The notes beneath the pieces are model-generated. The model was not told the origin of the DNA, ran no database searches, and saw nothing but the letters and a program-made list of their open reading frames with translations. A DNA stretch of 64,000 bases. Source: Chamaea fasciata. Its lineage: Eukaryota; Chordata; Aves; Passeriformes; Sylviidae. A program made the translations under genes and the position numbers. Below, piece after piece: positions 26,487-38,094 of the stretch. How positions within the stretch are numbered: the stretch's first letter is position 1; every line of letters begins with the position of its first letter. The stretch is taken from NCBI GenBank assembly GCA_029207755.1, contig JARCOQ010000002.1, positions 56,323,172 through 56,387,171 on the forward strand, in the 5' to 3' direction.

Positions 26487-26999
26487 TGCAGTCATTGGTC
26501 ACAGCCAGCACAACTTCATGAAAGGGAAGTCCCATCTATCAGACCGAATTTCCTTTTATGACAAAGTAACTCACCTGATTGATCAAGGGAAGCCAGTTGA
26601 TGTAATCTTTTTGGATTTCAGTAAAGCTTTTAATACTGTCTCTCACAGGATCCTGCCAGATAAAATGTCCAGCTCACAGCTGGATAAGCACATCATGCAA
26701 TGGGTGAGCAACTGGCTCACAGGTTGGGCACAAAGGGTTGTAGTGAATAGGGTGACATCAGCCTGGTGACCTGTCACTAATGGGGTTCCACAGGGCTCCA
26801 TCCTTGGCCCTGTGCTCTTCAACATCTTCATAAATGACTTGGATGCAGGACTGGAAGGGATACTAAGCAACTTCTCAGATGATATAAGACTGGGAAGAGC
26901 TGTGGACTCCCTTGAGGGCAGGGAGGCCCTGCAGAGAGACCCAGACAAATCAGAGGTCTGGGCAATCACCACCTATACGAAGCTCAACAAGGGCAAGTG
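26487..26999 (+). pseudogene. CR1 ORF2 reverse-transcriptase remnant
   Basis: Translation in one frame gives SQHNFMKGKS, then VIFLDFSKAFNTVSH (RT motif A region, catalytic Asp in LDFSKAF), a TGA stop at 26767-26769, and in the same frame VPQGSILGPVLFNIFINDL (motif B) and FSDDIRLG (motif C, where the family normally has A-D-D with F/Y before it). In intact CR1 this domain primes reverse transcription at the target site. Here it is 5'-truncated, stopped, and the reading frame decays after about 27000, so no activity is expected. Confidence 0.9.
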
Positions 27000-27739
27000 C
27001 TGGATTCTGCACCTGGGGTGGGACAACCCTGGATGCACAGACAGACTAAGGAATGAGATGCTGGGAGCAGTGCCATGGAAAGGGACCTGGGGGTCCTGGT
27101 TGATGGCAAGTTGAACAGGAGTCAGCAGTGCCCTGGCAGCCAGGAGGCACAACCCTGTCCTGGGGTACATCAGGCACAGCATGGCCAGCCAGGTAAGGGA
27201 AGGGATTGTCCCGCTCTGCTCTGAGCTGGGGTGGCCTCACCTCCAGTCCTGGGGGCTGGTTTGGGTGCCACAATATAAACAAGGCATTAAACTGTTAGGG
27301 AGTGTCCAAAGGAGGGCAAGGACAATGGTGGAGGGCCTTGAGGGGAAGCCCTATGAGGAGCAGCAGAGGTCACTAGGTCTGTGCAGCCTGGAGGAGACTG
27401 AGGGGAGAGTTCATTGCAGTTACAACTTCTTCATGAGGGGAAGAGGAGGGGCAGGCACTGACCAGTGACAGGACCCCAGGGAATGGCCTGACGCTGTGTC
27501 AGGGGAGGTTTAGGTTGGATATCAGGACAAGGTTCTTCAGCCAGAGGGTGGTTGGGCGCTGAAACAGTCTCCCTGGGGAAGTGATCACAGCACCAGCCTG
27601 GCAGAGTTCAAGAAGTGTTTGGACAACCCTCTCAGGCACATGGTGTGACACTTAGGGATGTCCTGTGCAGGACAGGTAGTTGGACTTGATGGTCCCTGAG
27701 GGTCCTTTCCAACTTAGCTTATTTTGTGTTTCTGTGATA
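26487..27739 (+). mobile_element. CR1 LINE, longer copy with RT region and 3' end
   Basis: The copy starts within ORF2 in the reverse-transcriptase domain and continues to the CR1 3' terminus ('ggtcctttccaacttagctt...ttctgtgat'). It abuts the antisense LTR on its left. Conserved CR1 blocks are visible throughout, including 'tgaggagcagcagagg' and 'gtttggacaaccctctcaggcacatggtgtga'. At about 1.25 kb it is one of the longest CR1 copies in the window, but it is dead: in-frame stops and frameshifts break ORF2. Confidence 0.95.
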
Positions 27740-30700
27740 ATTTTTTACACTCACCCAATATCCATGTAATGTTTTCATGCTCCCCTTCCCCCTTCCCCTT
27801 TGGGTTCCTTGTGCTTAACTTTAATTTTCTAACTGTCTCTTTAGGCTTGGCTCCTAATCCTTCTGCTCTGAAGAAGCAGAGAAAGTACATCAAAGAGTGT
27901 CTTTGCTGTGCTCTCCAGCCATGAAGGAGAAATAAGAGGGGGAACTGGCTCAACTAGTACAGTCTTCTTATAGATCATGCTTCATATAAACAGAATATGT
28001 TGACCTACCTGTTAAACTATTATCTATTTCCCCAGTTTTCAGAAGCTCATGATTCACACATACAAGAAAAAGGGTGTCTTCAAAATGCATCTTTTGGAAA
28101 CCAGAATGACTCTTAGCAGAACTCTACTCCTTGATCTAAAGCTCATGTATGGTGAAGTATCTAATTTTAGAACTGTTCTCATGTGGGTAAAACCAGATGC
28201 AGATTTATCAAGCAGGACAAGGATTTTAATTTTTATTCTCCCCTCCACTCTCCAATAATACCAGGGAAAGCAGTAAGCATCTCCTTCATGTGATGTGGCT
28301 GCTTAGCCATGCAGCCTTCCCAGTCACATAGGGGTTATAGCTGCTCCTGAGTAAAACATTCTCTTCTCTTTTTTGAAAAATGGCTGAGCTATTTTTATTC
28401 AAGTTTTCAAAAGAAGCGTTCTGCCTGCGGCAGAAATCCAGCATGAGAAATTTCTGCCCAAATTATTAAAGAATGGTGGAGTAACAAACTACTGAAAACA
28501 GATGGAGTTTGGCGTAAGAAATTACAGATGCTATCACTCATGGCCTTTATACTCTCTAAGCATTTATACCGTAACACATACTCAAATGTGCACTACCACT
28601 CAGCAGAGTTCTCATTTCTCCTACCTTCCGTGTTCCTTAAAAAAAATAAATAAATACAGGCTTTCTGGCTGTAATTCTGATCTTCAGGAAATGTACTTCC
28701 AAGTAGCTAGAGACAATTAGGTCAACCTTCCACTCAGCAATCAGGTGGCAAGAACCTCCTTATCTCCATGTCATTATTTCTTACAAAAAATCAATAATGA
28801 CTTTATCCTTACTTGCTGTTTTAGTACAGTGTAACAGTGCAGACAGCAAAGAAACTCAGAGACAGAAGGGTCTGAACAGATACCAAGAAAGCTACTGGAG
28901 CGGAGTGGATTTTAATAGAGTGGGTTTTAATTTCTTGAAAGAAAGACACCATACAAATAGAAAAAATCTTTCAATCCTTTACTAAAAAGGTAGTAATTAC
29001 ACATTCTGGAGTGGGAAATCTATCATAAACATCATTTGCAGAATGAATTATAGCACTGACTCTTGCTTATGTTATTTATAAGAGTACAGAGGAAAGCGGT
29101 GGCTATTCTAATAACCATTAGATTCAGAGAAAGACAATGACTGAAAATCATTGAATGACAGTTTAGGAAGAACTAAGAGATAGGACACTTTACATTAGAA
29201 CCTTCATATCTTATTGGTGGATCCATTTCTTTTTTTATATCAACTTGGATTAAACTAGGGGACAAATTCAGGATTCAAGTCAACAAAGAAACAGCTATGC
29301 ATTTCCATTTTTATTTGATTTATATTGTTACAAATCATTTTCATACAAGGGAAGCACCTTCTGGTATATCAAACACTTACTATAGTGAATTAGAGAGGCT
29401 CCATGGAAATACTAGTTATATTTGTTCAAAACTGGTACACAACAGAATAAAACAAGTCAGGCTCTCTCTACATATACTATCCAAAGCAAGACATCAGTGG
29501 CTACAGCTAATTTGGGAGAACAACTCTAAGTTTTAATCCAAGGAAACTAATTTTGCCAAACTGAAAAGAAATTATACAGAAGTATCCTCTTCATCTCAGA
29601 AAAATTAATGGTAAGCAGGGCCTGCATCAATGGTTTGACTTTCTCTGTTAGTATCACCAGATGGGACCCACACTACTAGGGAATTGTATGAATTCTAAGA
29701 GACTTCTCTTTTTTGGCTCTTCTCATTTTCTGGACATAGTTTCAAAGGAGTTTAATGTTAGACCTACCCTCTAGACAAAGCTTTAGCAGGACATGAAGAC
29801 TGACTTACTCCTATTACTGCAGTCCAGCCAGACCATTTCAGTAAAATTCAGGCTTCAGTGCATTCAGTAGGAGATTTCCTATGAAGTTCAGATGAAGCCA
29901 GGATTTCATCTCAGCTTCTCTGTTGTTGTGTAGGAGAACTGACTACAACTAGGCAGAGATGATGCATTGTTCTTTACAGTCTGCACCTGTGTCTAATTTA
30001 GTCTTGCAGCTAGAGCTACACAGCAAAGTACTTGACAGCTACTAGAGAGAATAGTCTGGAAACTGTCAACTCAGAGGGATGCTTTTAGAGCTCTTACTCT
30101 TTGGAGTAAGTTCTTTCTGTTTAATCAAAGGAAAAGAATTTTTGTTAAGAAACTTGACATTCCAAATAAGAGTGCTGTTAAGTCAGGGCATGAAAATATG
30201 AAATTGCTGTTTGTTACCGGTGCTGCATATCTTGCTGAAAGACTTCACAAACACACCAGATGCAGACTGCTAAATCCTTCCACTTCACGACAGTACCGAA
30301 GCACTGACGGAATCACGCTTTGCACAGAGAGGATTGAGCAAGTACCAGATATGTAAAGCCTGTATGCATCAGTTAAGATTAGCAAGTGAGGCAGATGCCA
30401 TACTCAAGCAATAATTTAATATTGTACAGCCAGATAAAATTTCACACGTATACAAGAAAAAGCTTGATTCTATACATTCACACTATTACATTAAATTATG
30501 AGTGCTGTCAGGACTGAGTGTATAGCCTAAAAACAGTGCAAGATTCAAGTTGTGCATGTGAGTGTTTGTGTATACATGTATACATGCAACAAAATTACCA
30601 TATCCATAATTATGCACAGAGATAACAATGTTTCCATTATATCTTTCACTGCAACAGTTTGAAAATCAGTAAAGTTTCCTCTTGCTGCAGATGGAAAGTT

Positions 30701-31889
30701 GGAGGCTGAACTGCAGGCTGAATTTGAAGTTCTGGAAAAGTTGATTAATTCAGAATTTTAAGACAATGCTTTAAAAAGCAAAACATTTTATAGATACATG
30801 ACTCAGAAAGGGCTGAAATTTAAAGAATTTCACTTGACAGGTGCATATATATACACACACACACAGAGGTAAAAGGAGGCTTTGTACATTCACAGTGTGA
30901 AATTACTGTGAAAACACCGTGAATCTGTACAAGACCGAAATGTCTCCTTATTTTCAGCATTCAGGTGATGCATTTAATCACTTGCGTATCTGCTGCTATT
31001 TATTCTTTTTCATATAGCTATGACAAAGAGGAAAAAAATGTAGTCTTCTAATTTAATATCCCAGTTTGCTAAGATATATTCATAAACCATTCCATTGTTC
31101 TTTTGCCTCACCGGCCTTCCAGTCTGTTCCAGCAGACCTTCTTGTTACTTAGCCTATCTTTAGCCTCCAGCATTTGTGATCTTCAGCTTAAAAGAAATTA
31201 GGGCAATAGCCATAAAAGGATGTTTCAATTTAGTTTATCCTGCCTTAGACCCAGAAAACAGGTTCAAAGACCTATATTAGGTACTAAGAATAGAAATTAT
31301 ACCTAACCAATACCCTAGCCAACAGGAAATGCTGAAGATCATGAAATTTCACCCCTCGTAAGTGTTTAATGCACCTAACACTGAGCTGCAGAAACGACTA
31401 GGACGAGACCAACATTCCTAGTTCGTAGTATCTTAGGGGGGCTTAGAAGTCTAGGTTGCCTATGTTTAAGTTGATACTTAGTTCCAATTTAGTGACTTTC
31501 CTTTGGGATAATTGTTCAGCGCTGGAAACACGCAGGAAATGGGAGCAAAATCCTCCCGGCTGAGACAGCCAAAACCTTAAGCGCAGCTGATAAAGGTGGT
31601 GGCCTCACTCTGGCTTCTACCTCCATAAAGGTCCCTCACCGTCTTTCTACTGGTGCTGAGATCCAAATCTCAACTGGATTTTCCTTCGAATTAGGCTTAG
31701 TTAGCGTGAAAGCTTCGGCCTTCCACAAATTATTCTAAAATTTACTCCCGAGCTTTCACATAACTCCAAGAGCATTACCTTTAGCTGGAATAAGCCAGTT
31801 TTGAAGTCTATTTCTGCAACGTGACCTTTTACAAAAATCTCACATCTAAGCCAAACGTCACTCCGGAGTAACTCAAATTCCTCCTGAAG
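27740..31889. other. Intergenic DNA upstream of the VWA8 promoter
   Basis: No gene recognised. A small TA/CA tract lies near 30846-30865. Base composition rises from AT-rich to GC-rich only after about 31.5 kb on approach to the CpG island. No exon of a divergent neighbour was identified on the minus strand. Confidence 0.45.
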
Positions 31890-32083
31890 TAGGAAATGCC
31901 CGAATGCCGCGAAGGCAGGCGAGGGGCGGCACTGGGGCAGGAGGGCCCGGGAGCGCAGCTGCATTGGAGACACCAGAGGTAGGAAATACCTTCGGCGCAC
32001 AAATCCACCGCAGCCGCCGCTGCCCGCGCCTGGCTCTCCGGGCTGTTTCAAACATTTCCAGCTGTGGAGTTCAGCCCCCTCAC

Positions 32084-32095
32084 ATAAAAATAAAA
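32084..32095 (+). promoter_or_regulatory. TATA-like A/T island inside the CpG island
   Basis: ATAAAAATAAAA is an isolated A/T block in very GC-rich DNA, 229 bases before the VWA8 ATG. If used as a TATA box, transcription would start near 32110-32125 and the leader would include the upstream ATG at 32148. This is inference only. Confidence 0.3.
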
Positions 32096-32147
32096 CACGC
32101 TGTCCTCGCCGTTAACCCCCCGCTCTCCCGAGGGGCTGCCTCGGGCT

Positions 32148-32468
32148 ATGGGGCTGTGGCCCGGCTCCGGCAGGTCGCCGCACCCGGCGGCACCGGCCCG
32201 CGCCCGTCCGGCCCTGGTTTCCGGCGGGACCTTGTGCGGCGGCGCTTCCTTTCCCCCGCGCTCGGCCGGGCCGCGGCGGTGCCGGTGTCCGTGCCCTGCC
32301 TGTGCCGTCTCCCCGCGGTTTCCATGCCATCGCGGGTGCTGTGCCTGGGCGGCGGGGCCGGGGGTCCCGCTGCGCGCAGGGTCCGCCTGCTCCTGCGGCA
32401 GGTGGTGGGCGGCGGCGCGGCCGCGGCGCGGTACGGCCGCTCCGAGGTCAGGGCGCTGCACAGCTCAG
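32148..32468 (+). other. Potential overlapping upstream ORF in VWA8 leader (first 107 codons)
   Basis: An ATG at 32148 has a strong initiation context (G at -3, G at +4), is out of frame with the VWA8 start, and stays open through the exon 1 donor at 32468 after exactly 107 codons. Following the splice it reads 26 further codons through exon 2 and meets TGA as the first three bases of exon 3 (54205-54207). It would exist only if transcription starts upstream of 32148. It looks like a regulatory uORF candidate rather than a protein gene. Confidence 0.35.
32324..32468 (+). CDS. VWA8: VWA8 exon 1: start codon and mitochondrial presequence
   Basis: VWA8 is a large mitochondrial protein with AAA+ (MoxR-like) ATPase modules and a C-terminal von Willebrand A domain. 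This exon encodes 48 residues plus one base, beginning MPSRVLCLGG and containing RRVRLLLRQVV, which matches the N-terminus of mammalian VWA8. The segment is rich in Arg, Leu and Ala with no acidic residue until position 42 and ends ALHSSG, typical of a matrix-targeting presequence. The donor is TCAG|GTAACC. The start is chosen by homology: its own context is weak (T at -3, C at +4), and the frame is open upstream to an ATG at 31904, which probably lies outside the transcript. The exon sits in a CpG island. Known family function is from mammalian work; targeting in this species is inferred. Confidence 0.93.
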
Positions 32469-32633
32469 GTAACCCACCCCGGCCCCGGGTGTCTCGGCCC
32501 CCGCAGCCTCCCCCGGCTGCCCCGGCGCTGCCGCCGGGCCGTGGGGAGGCCGGCAGGCTGGTCCCGCCCTGTGGGCTGCGGGCTTGGCCAGGCTGCGCTG
32601 CCGCCCCACTGTCTCTTCCTCGTGAGTGCGCGG
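32469..32633 (+). other. VWA8 intron 1, GC-rich start
   Basis: Remaining part of the CpG island between the exon 1 donor and the CR1 insertion. No other exon was seen. Confidence 0.7.
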
Positions 32634-33075
32634 GGTCCGAAGGAGGGCAACGGAGCTGGGGAAAGGTCTGGAGGGCAGGTCCCGTGAGGAGCGTCTGAGG
32701 GCGCTGGGGTTGTTTAGCCGGGAGAAAAAGGGCGCTCAACGGGGGGACCTTGTCACTCTACAACTCTGAAAGGAGAATGTAGCCAGGTGGGGGTCGGTCT
32801 CCTCTCCCAGGCAACAACTGATGGGATAAGAGACCGTAGCCTCAAGCTGTGCCAGGGGTGATTTAGATTGGACTGGAGGAAGCGTTTCTTCACAGGAGGG
32901 GTGATTAAGTATTGTAATGGACTTCCCAGGGACGGTGATGGAGTCACCATCCCTAGAGGTGTTTAAGGAACGACTGCACATGGCGCTTGGTGCCGTGATC
33001 TGGTTGACGTGGTGGTGTTTGGTCATAGGTTGGGCTCGATGATCTCAGAGGTCTTTTCTAAGCTGATTGATTGCA
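32634..33075 (+). mobile_element. CR1 LINE 3' end in intron 1
   Basis: A 5'-truncated CR1 copy starts 166 bases after the exon 1 donor with 'aggagggcaacggagctgg' and continues through 'gaggagcgtctgagg', 'gtttagccgggag' and 'ggtttaaggaacgactgcac'-type blocks to 'gatgatctcagaggtcttttct'. It is in the same orientation as VWA8. Its early part retains CpGs (for example 'tccgaagg', 'ggcgctcaacgggg') that have usually decayed in CR1 copies outside CpG islands. Confidence 0.92.
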
Positions 33076-36000
33076 AGCTGGCACGGGGCGAAGGGGCAGA
33101 GTTCAGTCACAGGCTTGCAGGGACGCTTACTGTGGCTCGTGATAGCTCCTGGTCCCAGTGCTGCAGCCCAGTGAAGCAAGGGGCAGCCCTGCAGCCGGTG
33201 CCTGTGAGAACCACCCTGCTCCGCAGAGCGTCTGCCACATGGTGCCATGCTTTCTGTTCCTGCATCACACGGCTTCCTCCTTCGGGTGGGACAGAGCCTC
33301 ACTGTCTGTGTCGGGGCTGCCAAGGCCGGTGCGTGTCTGAGTGTGCCGGCAGCACATGGTAATGAGATAGAGGGTTGACCTTGAGCCTGCAGATGGCATG
33401 CAGGATGACCTGAACTGCCCTGGAATATCCTCTGGTGACCTTTGAGACAGGTGATGGGCCTGTGCCGAGCGGTGTCTGGAATATGCCTGTGGTAACTGAT
33501 GCTTCTCAGGATGAATGCCAAAAGCAACAAAGCTCCTGAGTACAGAGTGAATGATGAGTAGTGATCTGCAAGTGGTTCTGCTGGGGGAGTATTTGCTCAA
33601 GCTCTTGATTACACCCCTTTAATCCCATTTCTCTCCATTTTCAATTTTTTAAATCTGTTTATTAGTTGACCGGTTCATTTCTTTGTTTAGTTTCTGAAAA
33701 GTTACTCAAGATGGAAGTCTTTGAGGAATTAATAGCCATAAAATTCCTTCAAAAATTTGTGAATAGATAATATTTTATTTGTGAAAAGTACTAGAAAGAC
33801 TAGGGTTATTTAGCATTAAACAAATTAGTGTGAAAGAAAACAAGTTAGCAATGAAGTGAGTCAAGTAAAACAAACACCTGAAGAAGGTAGCTGAGCACTT
33901 TTCAGCCCTATGTTGGGATGAGTAACCTTAAGAACAAAAAGAAATTTAGCAGCGTAAAATGGTAGCAAATGCAGTATTGCTAGAAAAAAAATCATCACTT
34001 TAAATGTGCTGTGGAACGCAACTGAGTTTAATTCAGTGATATTTGTGAATACTCTCTGTATATATGTGAATAGTAGGAGTATTTCCAGTTGCAGTCAATG
34101 ATGGTAGGAGTTTTGGTAGAAAGATTTAAGTTTCAAAGCTCTAGAGAATCTTATAGATAATATTAGGGATACTTACTCTCCCGACACCTGAGGCATCATG
34201 TTCTTTATTGTGTTTCCCATTTTTCTGTGAATTTGGGATGTTGATATTAAGCATATTGGGTTTTTTTCCTGTTTTGTTTTGTGGGTATTCTTTTAATTAA
34301 TTTTTAAAATGTTTGCATGTCCTCTTGCAGAGCCTAGCATTTCTTTGACGATATTGAAGCTACAAAAGATGATCTGAAATTTTTTGTGCCGTATGTGTTT
34401 TTGGTATTTCTGTGCAGCTGCTGTAATTACAATTCTTGTTGTAAGTGGTGTCGAGGTTGCATGTCTCTTCCATATATAAACAAAATGTGTCCCAAAAGGC
34501 TGGAAGCTGTTAAGAGTCAACTAAACAGCAAATTGTTGTGTACACCATAATTTGGATGTGACATCCCTGCCAGGTCAGATTTACTGTCTGTCCTGGTGCC
34601 TTTTGAATGTAAGGGAGGAACTGTTGCCTGATGTTGTGCTGTTACACGTGAAGTAGCTTTTCAGCTTTTTCACCTTCTTAGCTTTTCAGCTCAGTCTTTG
34701 GAAAGTGTGGCTTGCTGGTTCACTGGGGGCTGTGGAGGAGTCGCTAAAGCTGTCAAGTGGTAAAGCTTAAGAGAAGTCTCGAAGTGAAAGAGACTGCATC
34801 ACAAAAGGGTAATGGGAATATCTAGGAAGGATTTGGGGTTGCATAATTTAATTAATGAGGGAAACAATTTATAGTAGCAAATGTAGAAGGCTGACTGTCA
34901 GAATCATTTTTAATGCAGGTTTCATGTTTCCTTCTAAAAGACTAAAAAGTATCAAAGTTTTGTAGACTGGAGTTCTTTGTGATGAATTAGTTTAAATGCA
35001 CTGTGAGCTGAATAAAGTGGGGTTCTACCTAACTCAGTTGTCAGTTATTTAATTATTTTAATCTAGACATAATATGAATATTTATAAAAAGCTGACAGAA
35101 TACACAATATTGGAGTTGCTTTAAGGGGTTAGAGGGAACAAATGCTCAATATGATGTAAACTGAAGAGCTGGAAAAATAAAGACCATTTCCAGCCAGACA
35201 GTACAGGCAAAGGATGATCTCTCGTGTGCTCTGCTGCTCATTGTACATAAAATAACTTATGCTTTGTCACTTGTGTAGATCAAAATATATATTAGCTACA
35301 TTCACTGTTTTCTGCAGCCCTGCCTGTCCAGCTTCACTTCCTCTGCTTTGCTTACATGAAATTTTTGGTCAATTCCAGTTCCTTATCAAATTTGTGTTTA
35401 AAGCCTAAAAGATCTCAGTAGTACATACAAGTGTATCTGCTGAGTAAAACTTGTGAAAATTGCATCACACTTCAGAATCCTGTAATGTGCATCATCAGTG
35501 TACAGGATCTAAATGATTGTGGTAAAAATCAATAATCTGAAAGAAGACTGTGAATTTGTGTGTTTATAAGTGGGTTTTTTTCCAGGTTTGTCATTGTCCA
35601 AAGACTAAAGAACTGGTTAATGATGAGTGTACATGTTTTCTGGCACATTGCCTTTTCCAATTTTACCTGTGTCATTATCTTTGTTGAAGTTCACATGTTG
35701 ACAGCTGTGAGTGTGTTTCTGGCAATATTTTCTTTTTTGCTGGAAAAACCTATTTATAAAGAGACTTTGTTCTTTCTTCTTTCTCCTGACATTCTATAAT
35801 TGTTCATTGCCTCCATAGTTGTGCTTAGGGGGCTGCATTGTGGTGACTGAAATGACTCCAGGGATTTGATTTATGGTGAGCCTGTGTACAGCTGTTGCGT
35901 CAGCATAACTCAAAAGGCAGCAAATGGAGATGGGAATTTTCAAAGCCAGTTGTCTGAAAGTTTGCAGAGTTATGCCTGGGTTATTTCAAATTATTCTAAC

Positions 36001-37800
36001 ATTTAGAAAAGAAAAGGTTCATGGTTAAAAAAAAAAAGCGTATTTTATTAGACGTGCTGCTGTAGCTGGAAAAAAGGGGTGAAGTGTCAGGTCAGCTTCA
36101 CTTTTGATATATGACTGGATGTCAGTAAATAGCTTCTAAGTGTTAATATTTGCCAGTTGTTTGAAATTTAATTTTTTCTCTTAAACAACTGTTACAGGCC
36201 TGATATGTGTTGTTGTGTTCTGCGAGTTATGCCCAGCTTTATGCATAAGATTGAAATTGTGGCTGCTTGGCGTACTCAGGGACTCAGGATAGTTGTAGGC
36301 AATGCCTTAGCTAATTTTAAAGCTGTTTTGTCGATTTTGGATAGCTTTTCAGTAAATGTGAAATTTCAAAAACATTTCTGTTGATTTTAAGTTGTATATT
36401 CACTTTGGTTGAAATACATTTTTGAAATTATACTGATGTACTTGTTATCTGAGTGCTGTTATCTCAGGTTAGAATAGATAGTCTGTTTTTTCTCCGCTGA
36501 GCAAAATGTACTTCAGAAATCTTTCTACAGTTTCAAAACACTCTGAGCTAATTTTTCACAAAAGTAGCACTGGCTACAGAAGTTTTGGAAGGGAGCACTG
36601 GTGATGCAATGGGCATCTGTTACTGTGTGACTAAGAGGAGCTGGTGGATATCGCTTTCTACAGACAGCTAGCAGTAACCTCCCACTCATGAGCTCTCATG
36701 CCCACAGAGGATTTCAGCCGTGCAGACATCAGCTAGGAGGGCAATCTGGCATGTGTGCACTCTTGGTGCTTCCTAGGCTGTGTTGGTAAAAATTGTGTAA
36801 CTCAGATGCCAGAGTCGGGGTTAACTCTTCACTTTGCTGCTTTCAAGAAGGGAAGAGCTGTGACCAGTTTGGTCACAGGTGGCAGCCTGGATCTCAGTGA
36901 CTGGAACAAGACTGAGTTGCACATCTGGAGTAATGCTGGGAAGGTGAGCAGCAGAATTAGGATCCTGGACTTGAGGGCTGCAAGCTTTTACTTACTCAGG
37001 AGATTCGTGGGTAGAATCCTTTGATTAACAACCGTGAAGATGGAAGGTGCATAGGAGAGCTCAAAAATTTTTAAAGAAAACTTAATGGCAGCTCAGGAAT
37101 GAACCATCCAGCAGCAGCACCAGGCCTTCTCAGTGACCTAAAACGTAAACAGGGAACATACAAAAGTGCAAGTAAGGACAGACAGCAGGAGTGTAAAAGT
37201 GCAATTTAGTATGTAGGGACAAAACCCCTACCATATTGCCAGAGTGCAGACATTTGGTCCAGAAGGACCGTGATGAACATGAGAACTGGGACAATGGAAA
37301 CCTCAGAAAGTTTAGAAGTATGAAGGTCTGCTAGTGGAGTAAAGTGTTGCTGGGAAGGGACTGGCTGAGTAACAGCTTTGGTGAAAAGGCTGGGTGATAG
37401 CAGTGATGTCAGGTTGAATACAGCAGCAGAAGAGATTGGCTGGAGTGCCTGTGGAACATTGTCTTTGAAGGTTTTGGAGATTCGGACAGAGCCACAGCTC
37501 ATCAGATCTTACCTTGGTAGTAAACTGATATTGAGGTTGAAGATGACCAATGTTTCTGCAGTGTTTTGATATTTGATGAAATGGGCAGCTTAACACCTCT
37601 CCCACATGGTAAATGTGAAGAGATGTTCTGGAATTTATCAAGTCTGTGTAAGATCATAATTTAAATAAACATTTAAAATTGATTTTCCACCTCATATGAC
37701 TTTTGTAACTGAGCATTATCAGACTCCCTACTTTCAGGGTATTGGCCCAAATAACTCAGCTCTTGCTAAGTAAAGATTGTATGCTTCCTGCATGTCTGGA
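33076..37800 (+). other. VWA8 intron 1, no further exon recognised
   Basis: The first 500 bases (to about 33600) are moderately GC-rich without an identifiable repeat; the remainder is AT-rich. No alternative first exon or antisense gene could be supported. Confidence 0.5.
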
Positions 37801-38094
37801 TCATAGAATCATGGAACATGCTGAGTTGGAAGGGACCTCCAAGATTCATTTAGTCCAACTCCTGGCCCTGTGCAGGACACCCCAAGAGTCACACCATGTG
37901 CAAGCGTTGTCCAAATGACACCATGAGCTCTGTCAACCTTGGTGCTATGACCACTTCCCTGGAAAGCCTGTTCCAGGATTCAGCCACCCTCTGGGTGAAA
38001 AGCCTTTTCCTAATATCCAGCCTAAATCTTACGTGACACAGCTTCAGGCTATTTCCCCAAGTCTTATCACTGGTCACCAGAGAGCAGAGATCAA
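37801..38094 (-). mobile_element. CR1 LINE 3' end, antisense in intron 1
   Basis: Read on the + strand the copy starts with the reverse-complemented CR1 tail 'tcatagaatcatggaa', then 'gttggaagggacctccaa', 'tagtccaactcctggccctg' and 'gaccacttccctgg', ending around 'ggtcaccagagagcagagatc'. It is about 290 bases long and 5'-truncated. Confidence 0.93.

Larger units (their letters stand above)
31890..32700 (+). promoter_or_regulatory. VWA8: CpG island and probable VWA8 promoter
   Basis: An abrupt switch to CpG-dense, GC-rich sequence surrounds VWA8 exon 1, while both flanks are AT-rich; this is the usual picture of a broad vertebrate housekeeping-type promoter. The 5' UTR must end at 32323. A TATA-like ATAAAAATAAAA lies at 32084-32095 and an ETS-type CTTCCT at 32245-32250, but neither is proven functional. 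The transcription start cannot be fixed from sequence alone. Long ORFs on both strands here (for example 31904-32698 and 32146-32739) follow from the scarcity of stop codons in GC-rich DNA. Confidence 0.8.

Noticed and set aside
26643..26972. 109-codon minus-strand ORF
   Set aside because: Antisense shadow of the CR1 RT remnant.
32146..32739. 197-codon minus-strand ORF across the VWA8 exon 1 region
   Set aside because: GC-rich CpG-island DNA has few stop codons; the translation is low-complexity (Arg, Pro, Gly, Ala) and lies antisense to a homologous exon.
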